The notes under the pieces are model-generated. The model made no database searches. It had not been told where the DNA came from and saw only the letters and a list, made by a program, of their open reading frames with translations. Made by a program: the position numbers and the translations under genes. A DNA stretch of 64,000 bases, from NCBI RefSeq assembly GCF_001667585.1, contig NZ_LZJZ01000061.1, positions 160,367-224,366 on the forward strand, read 5' to 3'. Below, piece after piece: positions 25,585-34,858 of this stretch; within the stretch, counting starts at the first letter, position 1; each line of letters begins with the position of its first letter. Origin of the DNA: Mycobacterium sp. E2733. Lineage in GTDB: Bacteria; Actinomycetota; Actinomycetes; Mycobacteriales; Mycobacteriaceae.

Positions 25585-26547
25585 ATGACTTCATCCGACA
25601 AGACGACGGTGCTGGCGCAGTTGCGTGCGCTCCACCAGCTGACCAACACCGAGATCCAGGTCGCCGAAACCCGCATCGCACAAGCGCGTACCGAGGCCGT
25701 TGAGCGTGAGCTGACGCAGAACGCATCGAACGCGCGCGAGCGGTCCGAGTCCATAGAGAAGGCGATCCGCGAGCTTGGCGGTGTCCCGGACATCGTCGGC
25801 CCCTTCCTGGGCCGCGCCGCCGCGGCGGTCAAGGCCCTGACCGAACAGGCCCAGCCGTTCGACGAGGCGCTTCTGGGCGACCTGGCGCTGGAGGACCAGT
25901 TGCTGGACCGCGCCCGCTACCTCAAAGCCCTGGCCGTCGCGGCCGAGCTCCCCGACGTCGAGAGGCTGGCGACGCGGCTGATCACGGCGCACTCGGCGAC
26001 CGTGGACTGGCTGACGACCGTGCTCGCCGAGGACGCGCTGGGCGGTCCGGCCGCGCTGCGCCGCACGCCGCTGCAGGCGGCCGCCGGTACCGCGGTGAAA
26101 CTGGTGAACTTGCCGGTCGAGTGGTCGGTCCGGGGTGTCGACAGGGCCGCGGACGCGCTGCGCTCGGCCCGGCCGACGTTCAACGAGCTGGTCAGCCGCG
26201 GCGCATACGCCGGTGACGTGGCGACCCGGGCGCTCGCCGCATCGCGGAACGCCGCTCTCGAGGCGGCCGAGAAGGTCACCCGCAACGAGGGGGCCCGGCA
26301 GACCGCCAACGCGCTGCACGCGGCACGCGCCGCTGTGGGAGTGCTCGACGCCGACGAGCTGCCCATCGCCAACTACGACGAGCTCAACGTCAGCGAGGCC
26401 GTCGCCGAGGTGAAGGAACTCGCCAACCCGAGCGACGTGCGGGCGATCATCGCCTACGAAGAGGCGAACAAGAACCGCCAGCGGGTCGTGTCGGCCGCGC
26501 AAACGCGTGTCGCCGCGATCGCGCAGGAGGTCGTCGGCATCAACTAG
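25585..26547 (+). CDS. Ferritin-like helical protein
   Basis: A 320-aa, almost entirely helical, Ala/Glu/Arg-rich protein. ATG 25585 follows AGGAGG at good spacing; the long in-frame region upstream to 24889 is antisense to other genes and is rejected. Residues 1-180 look like a ferritin-like/DUF892-type bundle (LRALHQLTNTEIQVAETRIAQ; LEDQLLDRARYLKALAVAAELPDVERLATRLITAHSATVDWL). The C-terminal half is long and amphipathic (ADALRSARPTFNELVSRGAYAGDVATRALAASRNAALEAAEKV). The metal ligands are not certain. It is monocistronic with a strong terminator. Confidence 0.7.
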   Translation: MTSSDKTTVLAQLRALHQLTNTEIQVAETRIAQARTEAVERELTQNASNARERSESIEKAIRELGGVPDIVGPFLGRAAAAVKALTEQAQPFDEALLGDLALEDQLLDRARYLKALAVAAELPDVERLATRLITAHSATVDWLTTVLAEDALGGPAALRRTPLQAAAGTAVKLVNLPVEWSVRGVDRAADALRSARPTFNELVSRGAYAGDVATRALAASRNAALEAAEKVTRNEGARQTANALHAARAAVGVLDADELPIANYDELNVSEAVAEVKELANPSDVRAIIAYEEANKNRQRVVSAAQTRVAAIAQEVVGIN

Positions 26548-26563
26548 CGGATTCATAGGCAAG

Positions 26564-26596
26564 GCCGCCCGGGCGAGTTCCCTCCGCCCGGGCGGC
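26564..26596 (+). terminator. GC-rich terminator after the ferritin-like gene
   Basis: A perfect 12-bp stem (GCCGCCCGGGCG and its complement) with a 9-nt loop starts 17 bp after the stop codon, followed by TTCGT rather than a run of T. Confidence 0.8.
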
Positions 26597-26783
26597 TTCG
26601 TCCGTCGGGGCGAAGATGCTGCAACGCAAGGTGTTTCGCGCAGCGGGACGCAATTGGGGCCGCCGCTCGATCCGCGCGTCTTCACTTTCCCGGGGCATGC
26701 CCAACCGCCCGTTTCGGGATATCGCTACGGTTAAGGCACCAGCCCCACATTGACGACCACGAAAGACGGCAGATCAGCTAAAA

Positions 26784-27707
26784 ATGTACGACCAGGTCAA
26801 TAGCAGCACGACGGAGCCCGACGACGTCATCGGCTACCGCATCGATCCCGTCCTGGCCCGGAGTTGGCTCCTGGTGAACGGTGCGCACGCCGACCGGTTC
26901 CAGTCCGCGGTGCACTCCCGGGCCGACATCGTCGTACTCGACATCGAGGACGCCGTCGCGCCGAAAGACAAGCACACCGCCCGCGACAACGTGGTGAGTT
27001 GGCTGGGCGGCGGCAACACCGACTGGGTCCGCGTCAACGGCTTCGGCACCCCATGGTGGTCGGACGACCTGGCCGCGCTGGCCGGCACACCGGTCGGCGG
27101 GGTGATGCTCGCGATGGTCGAGTCGGTGGACCACGTCACCGAGACCGCGCAACGGCTGCCGAACGTGCCGATCGTGGCGCTGGTGGAAACGGCCCGCGGC
27201 CTGGAACGCATCACCGAAATAGCCGCTGCGAAGGGCACCTTCCGGCTCGCCTTCGGCATCGGCGATTTTCGCCGCGACACCGGTTTCGGGGAAGACCCGA
27301 GCACCCTGGCCTATGCGCGGTCGCGCTTTACGATCGCCGCCAAGGCGGCCAGCCTGCCCAGCGCGATCGACGGGCCCACGATCGGCTCCAACGCGTTGAA
27401 ACTGATCGAAGCCACGGCCGTTTCCGTGGAGTTCGGGATGACGGGAAAGATCTGCCTGACCCCGGATCAGTGCGCCGTGGTGAACGAGGGCCTGTCGCCG
27501 TCACAAGACGAAATCTCATGGGCCAAAGAATTTTTCGCCGAGTTCGAACGTGACGGGGGAGAGATCCGCAACGGCTCCGACCTGCCGCGAATTGCCAGGG
27601 CCACCAAGATCCTCGAGTTGGCTCGCGCCTACGACATAGAATCGCCGGAGTTCGACGACGAAGAACGGGATCATTCCCCCGCGCCGTCGGACACCTATCA
27701 CTACTGA
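26784..27707 (+). CDS. HpcH/HpaI aldolase/CitE-like lyase
   Basis: A 307-aa TIM-barrel protein of the citrate lyase beta/malyl-CoA lyase superfamily. Hallmarks are [38 protein letters not shown] (metal Glu/Asp), [57 protein letters not shown] and [23 protein letters not shown]. It probably cleaves or forms a C-C bond in a CoA or short-chain acid substrate. The gene is 19 bp upstream of the DsbA-like gene on the same strand, suggesting co-transcription. M. tuberculosis Rv3075c appears to be its orthologue, from memory. Confidence 0.88.
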   Translation: MYDQVNSSTTEPDDVIGYRIDPVLARSWLLVNGAHADRFQSAVHSRADIVVLDIEDAVAPKDKHTARDNVVSWLGGGNTDWVRVNGFGTPWWSDDLAALAGTPVGGVMLAMVESVDHVTETAQRLPNVPIVALVETARGLERITEIAAAKGTFRLAFGIGDFRRDTGFGEDPSTLAYARSRFTIAAKAASLPSAIDGPTIGSNALKLIEATAVSVEFGMTGKICLTPDQCAVVNEGLSPSQDEISWAKEFFAEFERDGGEIRNGSDLPRIARATKILELARAYDIESPEFDDEERDHSPAPSDTYHY

Positions 27708-27726
27708 GCGGCGGAACGGGCCCAAG

Positions 27727-28419
27727 ATGAGCACTGTGGTGGATTTCCATTTCGACCCGATGTGCCCGTTCGCTTACCAGACCTCGTTGTGGATCCGCGA
27801 CGTTCGCGAGCAACTGAGCATCGCCGTCGACTGGCGATTCTTCAGCCTCGAGGAGGTCAACCGGTCGGAGGGCCAGAAGCACCCGTGGGAGCGCGAGTGG
27901 TCCTATGGATGGTCTTTGATGCGCATCGGGGCACTGCTGCGCCGAATGGACATGTCGCTCCTGGATCGCTGGTACGCCGCCATCGGACATGAATTGCACA
28001 CGCTGGGCGGCAAACCGCACGACCCCGCGGTTGCCCGACGCTTGCTGAGCGACATCGGGGTCGAGGAGTCGGTCTTCGATGCGGCGCTTGACGACCCGAC
28101 GACCCACGACGAGATACACCGCGACCATCAACGAGTGATCGATGCCGGCGGCTACGGGGTGCCGACGCTGTTTCTATTGGGACAGTGCCTGTTTGGCCCG
28201 GTCCTGGTCGATCCGCCGATCGGGCCAAAGGCCCTGACGCTGTGGAGCGTCGTCACCGGCATGGCCGAGTTGCCCCACGTGTACGAGCTGCAGCGGCCCA
28301 AGTCCGTGGCCGATGTCGAGCTGATCGGTCGAAGTCTGCGTCCCTATCTGGATGGGCGCGATTGGGTCAGCATCAATCGCGGGCAGGTTATCGACCCTTC
28401 CTCCTACCTGGACAAATAA
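27727..28419 (+). CDS. DsbA/FrnE-like thioredoxin-fold oxidoreductase; target gene of the integrative element
   Basis: A 230-aa DsbA-family protein. The active-site region reads [17 protein letters not shown], a CPFA motif with one Cys instead of the usual CxxC, as in mycothiol- or glutathione-linked DsbA/HCCA isomerases. The cis-Pro loop is [18 protein letters not shown]. The C-terminus reads [22 protein letters not shown]. The last 12 codons come from the integrated element: the displaced native 3' end, encoding GEVIDVSRFTGEET, lies at 38269-38311. The chimeric protein is thus full length with a changed tail. A DsbA-like redox role is inferred. Confidence 0.85.
   Translation: MSTVVDFHFDPMCPFAYQTSLWIRDVREQLSIAVDWRFFSLEEVNRSEGQKHPWEREWSYGWSLMRIGALLRRMDMSLLDRWYAAIGHELHTLGGKPHDPAVARRLLSDIGVEESVFDAALDDPTTHDEIHRDHQRVIDAGGYGVPTLFLLGQCLFGPVLVDPPIGPKALTLWSVVTGMAELPHVYELQRPKSVADVELIGRSLRPYLDGRDWVSINRGQVIDPSSYLDK
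28350..28382 (+). other. attL of the integrative element
   Basis: A 33-bp sequence repeated with one mismatch at 38236-38268. The last 20 bp (28363-28382) are identical. It lies inside the DsbA-like coding sequence, in the same reading frame as its partner. This is the expected product of tyrosine-integrase recombination between attB in the gene and attP. Confidence 0.88.
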
Positions 28420-28490
28420 TCCTCTGAGCTGCAACAACCCTCAGCATCCCTCAAGTCATACACTGTCAGCGGTAGACTGAAATTGCCACC

Positions 28491-28512
28491 TATATCGCAC
28501 GTCTATTGCACG
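28491..28512. repeat. Candidate integrase arm-type sites, left end
   Basis: TATATCGCACG (28491-28501) followed by TATTGCACG (28504-28512) lies between attL and the integrase start. The same 11-mer, again paired with a second GCACG word, occurs at the right end (38171-38189). Paired repeats inside both ends suit integrase arm binding. Confidence 0.45.
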
Positions 28513-28520
28513 GAGAAAGC

Positions 28521-29636
28521 ATGAGCAGAAGCAAGAAGCGGTCACGCAGGGGGTGGGGCCATATTCGGCAGTTGCCGTCGAAGAAGTATCAGGCGTCCTA
28601 CATCGGGCCAGACATCCAACGTCATACGGCCCCAGTGACCTTCAGCATCCACAGCAATGCCGAAGGCTGGTTGTACCAGGAGCGGTGCCTGATTGAGCGA
28701 GGGGAGTGGATTGCCCCCGCACAGCGTAAGACGGAGCGTCAAGCAATGGTCACGCTGGGGAAGTTCGCCGCGACCTGGCTCAGCCAAAGGCCTCTCAAAC
28801 ACACGACCCAGGTCCATTACCGACGGCTGGTGGCCCATTTCCCCCCGCTGGATGACTTGCCCTTGGAGAGCCTGACACCACAGCGGGTACGGGAGTGGTA
28901 TGCCACGACCCTGGTCACGAGGCCCACACTGCGTAGCCATGTTTACGGATTACTGCATGCGCTCCTGGCCACCGCCGTCTCTGACGGCCTGCTCACTGCT
29001 AACCCTTGCCAGATAGAAAGGGCGATGCAGGTCACCCGCAAGCGTCAGCCGGTGATCCTCTCCATTGGTGAGTTGGGACATGTGGCCGACGCCATTGAAC
29101 CCCGATACCGCGCCCTAGTGCTGATTGGCGCTTGGTGTGGATTACGGTGGGGTGAGCTAATCGAGTTGCGCCGCAGGGATATTGGGGCTGGCGCTGTGCT
29201 TCTCACGGTGGAAAGAGGGGCCACCCACAACGGTGGGTGCCGGATAGGCACCCCGAAGTCGGGGAAGGGCAGGACCGTGGTTGTCCCTCCCCACATTCGC
29301 CGGGACATTCTTGAGCACCTGGAACTGTTCGTGGGGGAGGACAAGGAGTCCCTCCTCTTCCCGCCCTCTCGTGGGGGATGTCATCTGAGGGACACCAGTT
29401 TCAGGCCCCACTTCGACAAGGCGCTGCAAAAGATTGGGCGGCAAGGGGTTCGGGTCCACGACCTCCGGCACTTTGCCGGTACGGCCACGGCACGGGTGGG
29501 GACTCTGCGAGAGACCATGTCCCGGCTGGGTCACTCCACGGTGGGTGCTTCCCTCTTGTACCAGGGTCTGGTCTCTGGGCGTGATGTGGAAGTGGCTGAG
29601 GCTTTGTCGGCATTGGCGGAAAACGACGAGAAATGA
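28521..29636 (+). CDS. int: Tyrosine recombinase/integrase
   Basis: A 371-aa phage-type integrase. An N-terminal AP2-like arm-binding region (GWGHIRQLPSKKYQASYIGPD) is followed by a SAM-like core-binding domain (TFAATWLSQRPLKHTTQVHYRRLV region). The catalytic domain carries Arg in GAWCGLRWGELIELRRRDI, HxxR in VHDLRHFAGTA, and His...Tyr in RLGHSTVGASLLYQGL. The final Tyr is the nucleophile. It is the first gene inside attL and should act on the 20-bp core there. ATG 28521 follows GGAGA. Codon use is less GC-biased than in host genes. Confidence 0.93.
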   Translation: MSRSKKRSRRGWGHIRQLPSKKYQASYIGPDIQRHTAPVTFSIHSNAEGWLYQERCLIERGEWIAPAQRKTERQAMVTLGKFAATWLSQRPLKHTTQVHYRRLVAHFPPLDDLPLESLTPQRVREWYATTLVTRPTLRSHVYGLLHALLATAVSDGLLTANPCQIERAMQVTRKRQPVILSIGELGHVADAIEPRYRALVLIGAWCGLRWGELIELRRRDIGAGAVLLTVERGATHNGGCRIGTPKSGKGRTVVVPPHIRRDILEHLELFVGEDKESLLFPPSRGGCHLRDTSFRPHFDKALQKIGRQGVRVHDLRHFAGTATARVGTLRETMSRLGHSTVGASLLYQGLVSGRDVEVAEALSALAENDEK

Positions 29637-29784
29637 CGCCCATCGTCGTGCTGTTGTGTTAGTCTGACCCTGTCTGTCCCGCCAGACCGAGAAAATGCGA
29701 TACGTTACAACATCTTTCAAAGAGGCTTTCAAACGGCGCGGGGAAAGCTCTTCCGTTTTCCCTGCCACTCAAAAGGTGTTTGAG

Positions 29785-29973
29785 ATGCCCACTCTTCAGC
29801 CTGCCCCACGTCGGCAATACGTCACGGTCCAGCAAGTCTCGCAGCAGCATCAGATCAGTGAGCGGACTGTCTATCGCTTCGTTCAACGCGGAATCCTGCG
29901 GCCGTTTCGGGTGGGGCCAAAGCTCATCCGTTTTGACGCCGACGAGGTAGAGCAAGCCTTCGCACGGCGCTAA
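29785..29973 (+). CDS. xis: Excisionase/MerR-type helix-turn-helix protein
   Basis: A 62-aa DNA-binding protein: RQYVTVQQVSQQHQISERTVYRFVQRGILRPFRVGPKLIRFDADEVEQAF. This is the excisionase-family winged helix-turn-helix (HTH_17). It probably controls excision by the adjacent integrase. ATG 29785 (MPTLQPAP) follows AAAAGGTG; a frame extends 30 codons further upstream. The hairpin just downstream suggests a transcript ending here. Confidence 0.8.
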   Translation: MPTLQPAPRRQYVTVQQVSQQHQISERTVYRFVQRGILRPFRVGPKLIRFDADEVEQAFARR

Positions 29974-30015
29974 AAGCGTGTTCTACCAGTGTATTTCAAG
30001 AGATATCAAAACCAG

Positions 30016-30060
30016 AGACAGCCCCCAACCGCTGAGCCGGGGGCTTGTCCCATCAACTTT
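30016..30060 (+). terminator. Intrinsic terminator after xis
   Basis: A stem based on AGCCCCC/GGGGGCT, extended by GAC/GTC with one bulge and a 14-nt loop, is followed within ten bases by a run of six T. It separates int-xis from the replication genes. Confidence 0.75.
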
Positions 30061-30081
30061 TTTCGATCGATTGGAGCGATC

Positions 30082-31038
30082 ATGTGTGATCGTACCCCCT
30101 CTGTGCCTGATGTGGCAGCCGCCGCCGACTACCTGGTGGCCGTCATCGGCAATACGCAAGGGTTTGTTCACGTCGGGGTGGGCATCCACCCCTACCGCAC
30201 CGACAGTGGCAGCTACAGATTTCGTCGCTGGTGTGACTGCCCTTTCAGCTGGCCCGATGATGCCGATGACGTATTGATGCTGCTGCGGGAGTATTCCGGC
30301 GAACTGGATTGCTACCTGGCTCCCAACGTCATGACCGGTCCTCAGCGGGCCAAGTGGACTTCGGTTGCCCCCATGGAGGTTCACGCAGACATTGATGGCG
30401 GCAGGCTGGATCTGGACAAAGTCCGTTCAATACCAAGTGCCTGTGCCGTCGGCAGCGGATCACCGAACAATGGCCACGTCTATCTGCTACTGACAAGGCC
30501 GGTCAGCCATCACCACCATGAGCAACTGTGCCGTGGACTGAGCGCGTATTTGGGTGCCATCGACTCAAAGATCTCCGATAACGACATGCTCAGAGTGCCA
30601 GGGACTTTCAACTTCAAGCCGACTCTTGCCGCCCACCCTCCAACGCCGGTCAACTGGCTGTTGCCGCCGCCCACTGCGCGGGTTGATCCCGAAGAACTGG
30701 CCGCCGCCATTGGGGTGGAACTCACCGAAGAGCCGCCATCAACCACCAAGCCGGTTACCAAACAAAGCACAGGGGGTGGAGTGGTTCTTGCCGATGAAGC
30801 GGAGCCGTTCAACCTGGACCTGCACCCCCAGGTGACGCGTGCCCTGGCGAAGGCTACCGGAGATCGATCAGCCGACACCATGCGTGTCATCGGAGTGTGC
30901 TCCCGCAGTGGCCTGACCGAAGCAAATGCGCGGTGGGCAGTGCTCCAACGCGATGACCTGGCCGAGCGGCTGCTCTGCCGCCATGACGATGATGTGGCCC
31001 GCTGCTTTGGCCGAGCATTCAGTGAGGACCACCGGTGA
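30082..31038 (+). CDS. Replication primase-like protein (AEP/RepB-type)
   Basis: A 318-aa protein with features of the archaeo-eukaryotic primase-polymerase domain found in plasmids and phages. These are VHADIDGG (metal-binding Asp pair), ACAVGSGSPNNGHVYLLLTRPV (SxH-like GHVYLLL strand) and NDMLRVPGTFNFKP (RxPGT.N.K motif). The C-terminal part (PFNLDLHPQVTRALAKATGDRSADTMRVIGVCSRSGLTEANARWAVLQ) is a helical primase C-terminal region. It overlaps the helicase start by 4 bp (GTGA), so the two act together in replicating the element. ATG 30082 follows GGAG. Confidence 0.8.
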   Translation: MCDRTPSVPDVAAAADYLVAVIGNTQGFVHVGVGIHPYRTDSGSYRFRRWCDCPFSWPDDADDVLMLLREYSGELDCYLAPNVMTGPQRAKWTSVAPMEVHADIDGGRLDLDKVRSIPSACAVGSGSPNNGHVYLLLTRPVSHHHHEQLCRGLSAYLGAIDSKISDNDMLRVPGTFNFKPTLAAHPPTPVNWLLPPPTARVDPEELAAAIGVELTEEPPSTTKPVTKQSTGGGVVLADEAEPFNLDLHPQVTRALAKATGDRSADTMRVIGVCSRSGLTEANARWAVLQRDDLAERLLCRHDDDVARCFGRAFSEDHR

Positions 31039-32143
31039 CCGACGATAAAGCCTTGGGCGACCGCTCATTTCAGCGTGAGATCGTCTGGAAGACGGCCGAC
31101 CAAATTAAGGACCGGCAGGCGGAATGGGCCTGGCATTTCAAAGGAGGTGGACGACTCGCACGCGCTACCCATGCACTATTCGTGGGCCGACCCGATGTCG
31201 GAAAGTCCACCGCAGCAAGGTGGTTGGCGGCGAGCTACACCAGGGGCACCGTGACCGGCTGTTTCTACAACCAACCGCAAAACGTCGCCTATATCGCCAA
31301 TGAAGAGTCGCTGGAGGTGATCGTCAAACCCAGCCTGCGCGGGGTGGGTGCCGACATGCAGAGGGTCCACTTCCCCGAAGTGCGGGTGGACGACCACCGG
31401 GTACCGCTGCTGTCCATCGTAGACGAAAAAGCCCTGACTGCAGACTTTCTCGCTCGCGGGATCAGCATCGTCGTCATTGACCCGGTGATGGCGGCGATCA
31501 AAAGCGGTGCGACATCTACCGCACTAACGAAGCCCGGGAATACCTGGAGCCGTGGGCACGGATCGCCGAAGCCATCAACGGCCTGACGCTGGGGCTGGCG
31601 CATTTGATCAAGGTTCCTGGTGGCGACATTGTCGCGGCCATCAACGGCTCCTCGGCATTCGGCGAAGTACCCAGGGCCATCATCGCTTTCGCCCAGGACC
31701 AGCAGGTCGATGACGACTTCCAGTGGGTGCTGAGCCAGGAGAAAAACAACCTCGGCCGCAAAGACCTGGCGCTGACCTACACCATCAAATCCACTGAGGT
31801 CTGCACCGACGATGGGCATAAGACCCAGGTCGGGCAGTTCGTGCTCGGGGAATGGTCAGACCGCCGGGTCGCCGACGTATTCCAGGCCGACAAAGCCACC
31901 GCCCGACTCGGCCCGCAGAGCTGGGAGGTGCTCGACGCCGTCCACCAGGGACCAGGGGAAGTCAATATCGCCACCGTTGCCGCTCGTACCCGCATGTCCA
32001 GCAACGACGCCGGGAAATACCTGCTCCGCTTGGCCCGCAGTGGATTGCTGACGAAGGTACCGGGAAAACGCGGTGTCTACGACTGGCCGGGACGGCTCCG
32101 AGATGAGCTGCGTCGTCCTACAGGTGGTGGTGGATGTGGGTGA
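31035..32143 (+). pseudogene. RecA/AAA-fold replicative helicase, frameshifted
   Basis: Two overlapping frames encode one protein of about 369 aa. The first (31035-31586) has a Walker A-like FVGRPDVGKSTAARWLA, a second strand QNVAYIANEES and Walker B SIVVIDPVMAAIK, then ends in nonsense. From about 31500 the sense continues in the -1 frame (RCDIYRTNEAREYLEPWARIAEAINGLTLGLAHLIKVPGG, then AINGSSAFGEVPRAIIAF) to a winged-helix C-terminus ending 32143. The break is at an AAAA run at 31500-31503. It could be a mutation, a sequencing error or, less likely, programmed slippage. If real, the element may not replicate by itself. Confidence 0.8.
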
Positions 32144-32171
32144 ATAGATATATATGTGTTCTCTTTCCTTT

Positions 32172-32260
32172 GTGTCGGAAGTGTCGGATGTGTCTTAACT
32201 CTCTGACCAGGCAAAAAGACACTTCCGACACCTCTGCGGGTAGACCACGAAGTGTCGGAT
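32172..32260. repeat. Iteron-like direct and inverted repeats
   Basis: GTGTCGGAAGTGTC (32172-32185) has an exact inverted copy, GACACTTCCGACAC (32218-32231). A 12-bp word GAAGTGTCGGAT occurs at 32178-32189 and again at 32249-32260. The array follows the primase and helicase genes directly. It is a candidate origin or replication-control site of the element. Confidence 0.55.
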
Positions 32261-32374
32261 TGGGTGAAATTCACTTCTTCCCACACCCCAACCTGTGCAG
32301 CCGATAAGGTGCCGCCCGTCGAAAGTCCCTGCGATTACAAAGTTTTCAAAGACCTATCCAAGAAAGGAATAGAT

Positions 32375-32414
32375 AAGCTAAGTAAAAAATGAAAACCTCC
32401 CGACGCTGGGAGGT
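32375..32414 (-). terminator. Minus-strand intrinsic terminator
   Basis: ACCTCCC/GGGAGGT forms a 7-bp stem with a 6-nt loop (32395-32414). On the minus strand it is followed by TTTTC and then a run of six T. It would stop transcription coming leftward out of the 32.4-33.6 kb region, where no minus-strand gene is obvious. Confidence 0.6.
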
Positions 32415-33602
32415 CGAGAGGTTTCCGGCGTTGGCTGGGCGAACCGCTCGTCCCGTTGATGCCGCTACCATGCCGAACCCTGCAGGTTACCCTGCATTCG
32501 GCGGTTCCAACTCCGACCGTAATCCACAGCAGCCGGAAAGTCCAGTCCTGCAAAAGGATTGGAAAAGAGGAAGAACCACACTATGGAATGGCCTAGGACT
32601 TTTTCCGTTGAGATTTCGATGCCTTCCGCCCGATCCTGGCCAAGTGTGCTCGTCGGGCACGTCGGCAGCTGACGCGCACGACAGGGGAGAGTAAGCAACC
32701 GTGGAAGCCCGAGAGGAAACTGGGCTACGCTAATGCCAGCACAGCCCTAACTCCCTGATCTCTAGGCGGCGGCGGCAGGCATTGCCAGGAAGCACCTGGC
32801 AGTTGGCGAGCTGCGGAGCCACAGCGGATGACCGAAGCCCTCTGTCGCACAACACGTCACCGGTGACCGCTCAAAGACCTTTCCGCATCGAGAACATTCC
32901 CAAATCATCGTATCCGCGCCAGAAAACCCTCCGTAAGCAGCGGCGAATCCTGCTGCAATTCAGGGACTTTGAGTTATAGAAGGCAGCAAAATTCACCTTA
33001 CAGAAGGAGAAGCGATGGTGGTCCCTTTCCCCTCAGGTGGTATGACCGCCTCTCAGACTGGCGAGAATTCATGTGTTCATTTCTCCTGGCCATCCTGATC
33101 GGCATCTTTGCCAGGCGGCAGCATCTGGTTTTTATGCCGCTCGCTCTGAAAAGTTCAGCGTGGGACTTCCGTTGGCTTCCGCTGTCACTTCCACCCAAGA
33201 AATCTCAAAGAAGTGCCAGTGTTGTGCGTAGTGTATGCGCGCATCTGCATATGACTACATTGGGGAAGGATTGAAAACAATGGCCACGCCATATTTGGAC
33301 GCTGCTTTATGCACAGGTGGGGCGGACCACTTTGAATCCAATGGCAATAGCGGTTGCACTTGAAAGCGTGGCGGCGAAAGAAAACTTGGATTTACACCTA
33401 AGGCCTTCGTTCCTACGGCCCGGCGGCGCAAGGAATTCAAATTACAATCGCGTAAGACCACATTTGGTCAGATTATTGTTCTCAGCGTCAATTAATTGGG
33501 AACTACGGCCCATGTACTTGGTGCCAAACGGCCCTTGCTTGATGGCGGTGGCGGCGGACCCTTAATCGCATTATCCGGCAAATAGCTCCCGAGGGGGCAA
33601 CG
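32415..33602. other. Long poorly coding stretch inside the element
   Basis: About 1.2 kb without a convincing gene. Short frames exist: MEWPRTFSVEISMPSAR from 32582 with a GAGG-like site, a basic plus-strand frame near 32969-33274 with one hydrophobic segment, and minus-strand frames of 60-77 codons. None shows a recognised domain. Its composition is less GC-rich than the host. It may hold an RNA, a control region or decayed genes. Confidence 0.4.
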
Positions 33603-34019
33603 ATGAAGATTACCGCCAACATTGCCGAAGCCGTTCACCGCCATACACGCTCGCCCATCCGGAGACTTTGGCTGGTCGCCGCTGGCGTGTGGCTTTTCGG
33701 CGCTGCACTGTTATTCGCGCTGCTGGGCTTTGGCCTGCTCGCGTCACCCTCAACACGTGCCACTGTGACGCTGTTCATTATGTGCGATGATGGCCATGAG
33801 GGCGTGGCGGGCGGTCACACCAGTTGTGCCTTCGCCCGCAACGTGCACGACGGCTACGAGCACCTGGGCAACCACTTCGACGCCTACTCCCCTACCACCA
33901 AGCAGTGGTACGAGGTGGTCTGCGACGGAACCGCCCACCCCACCCACTTCGTCGACGGCTCGGTATTGAACTCGGTGCTGTGCTACGCCGGTGACAACGC
34001 TGAAGTAGTCGTTTGGTAA
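33603..34019 (+). CDS. Single-pass membrane protein with exported domain
   Basis: A 138-aa protein with a basic N-terminus, one membrane helix (LWLVAAGVWLFGAALLFALLGFGLLA) and an exported domain. The domain has three Cys in a pattern seen in small actinobacterial surface proteins (HTSCAFARNVHDGYEHLGNHFDAYSPTTKQWYEVVCDGT...VLCYAGDNAEVVVW). ATG 33603 follows GAGGGGG. It heads a run of exported-protein genes in the element. Function unknown. Confidence 0.7.
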   Translation: MKITANIAEAVHRHTRSPIRRLWLVAAGVWLFGAALLFALLGFGLLASPSTRATVTLFIMCDDGHEGVAGGHTSCAFARNVHDGYEHLGNHFDAYSPTTKQWYEVVCDGTAHPTHFVDGSVLNSVLCYAGDNAEVVVW

Positions 34020-34112
34020 TTGACAATGGTTCAGAAGGCACTGACACCGACGAAGAAAAAACTACTCGAAGCGTCGCTGGAGCCCTTACTGACCGTGATG
34101 CGGATAGATGAA

Positions 34113-34502
34113 ATGGGGAAATCAGTTGCAACATTAGCAGTTTCGCTCACGTGCTTGGCGGCGGTGTCAAATTTCTCTGCACCGTCTGCCCACGCAACCG
34201 CAAAATGGGTCGCGACGGCCAACTCGCCTAGCCATGAGCAGATCGAATTCGCCTGGGGTATGAGCCAAGCGGAGGCCGAATCTCGGGTTATGGCTCAGTG
34301 TGCTCGGATTGAACGCGCCGACGACTGCCAATTGCTTGCCTCTGGTCCTGATTGCGTGGGCATTGCCTGGGATGGTGACCAGCCCATCAACCATGCCCAT
34401 GCCGTTTCCGGCGGTGGCCGAGATGTTGTTATCCAGGGCGCGATAGCTGCGGCCGGTCCTCACGCCAACGGTGCAGAGGCACGCTGTAGCTGGGACAGGT
34501 AA
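34113..34502 (+). CDS. Small secreted protein (129 aa), DUF4189-like
   Basis: The signal peptide is MGKSVATLAVSLTCLAAVSNFSAPSAHA. The mature part (WVATANSPSHEQIEFAWGMSQAEAESRVMAQC...DDCQLLASGPDCVGIAWD...) resembles DUF4189-type proteins with several Cys. ATG 34113 is chosen because the upstream in-frame part is charged and would hide the signal peptide. Its leader is nearly the same as that of the gene at 34859. Function unknown. Confidence 0.65.
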   Translation: MGKSVATLAVSLTCLAAVSNFSAPSAHATAKWVATANSPSHEQIEFAWGMSQAEAESRVMAQCARIERADDCQLLASGPDCVGIAWDGDQPINHAHAVSGGGRDVVIQGAIAAAGPHANGAEARCSWDR

Positions 34503-34506
34503 CGGA

Positions 34507-34845
34507 ATGAAGAGATTATCGGCAGCGGCAGCCGTAGCATCACTTTTGTTGGGTGCGGTGTTGGCACGGTCTCTCGTAGCGGTGCCGCCAGCCCACGCTG
34601 ATCCGTATCCCGGCGAAAGCTGCAATGACCCTTCCCTGCTTGTCAATACGGGAGGGCAGTGGTTGGTGTGTGCCGGTACCCGCTGGGAGCAGTGGACTGA
34701 ACAGGTGGACGTGGGCGGGGTTAAAACCATTGGCGCTCCATGCAACGTCCCCGTCGGCGTCAGTCGGGCGAAGGCAGTGGACTCGTCTGGTGCGACTTAT
34801 TTCGCAATGTGTTTTCCGGGTCGATGGACTCCTTATCGACCATAA
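34507..34845 (+). CDS. Small secreted protein (112 aa)
   Basis: ATG 34507 lies 4 bp after the stop of the preceding gene, so the two form an operon. The signal peptide is MKRLSAAAAVASLLLGAVLARSLVAVPPAHADP. The mature domain has four Cys (GESCNDPSLLV, WLVCAGTRWEQW, GAPCNVPV, FAMCFPGRW) in an evenly spaced pattern. I do not recognise a named family. Confidence 0.65.
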   Translation: MKRLSAAAAVASLLLGAVLARSLVAVPPAHADPYPGESCNDPSLLVNTGGQWLVCAGTRWEQWTEQVDVGGVKTIGAPCNVPVGVSRAKAVDSSGATYFAMCFPGRWTPYRP

Positions 34846-34858
34846 GGGGAGAGATGAA

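Noticed and set aside
31490..31510. Programmed -1 frameshift in the helicase gene
   Set aside because: The site lacks an X XXY YYZ heptamer and no clear downstream stimulatory hairpin was seen; mutation or sequencing error is simpler, though not excluded.
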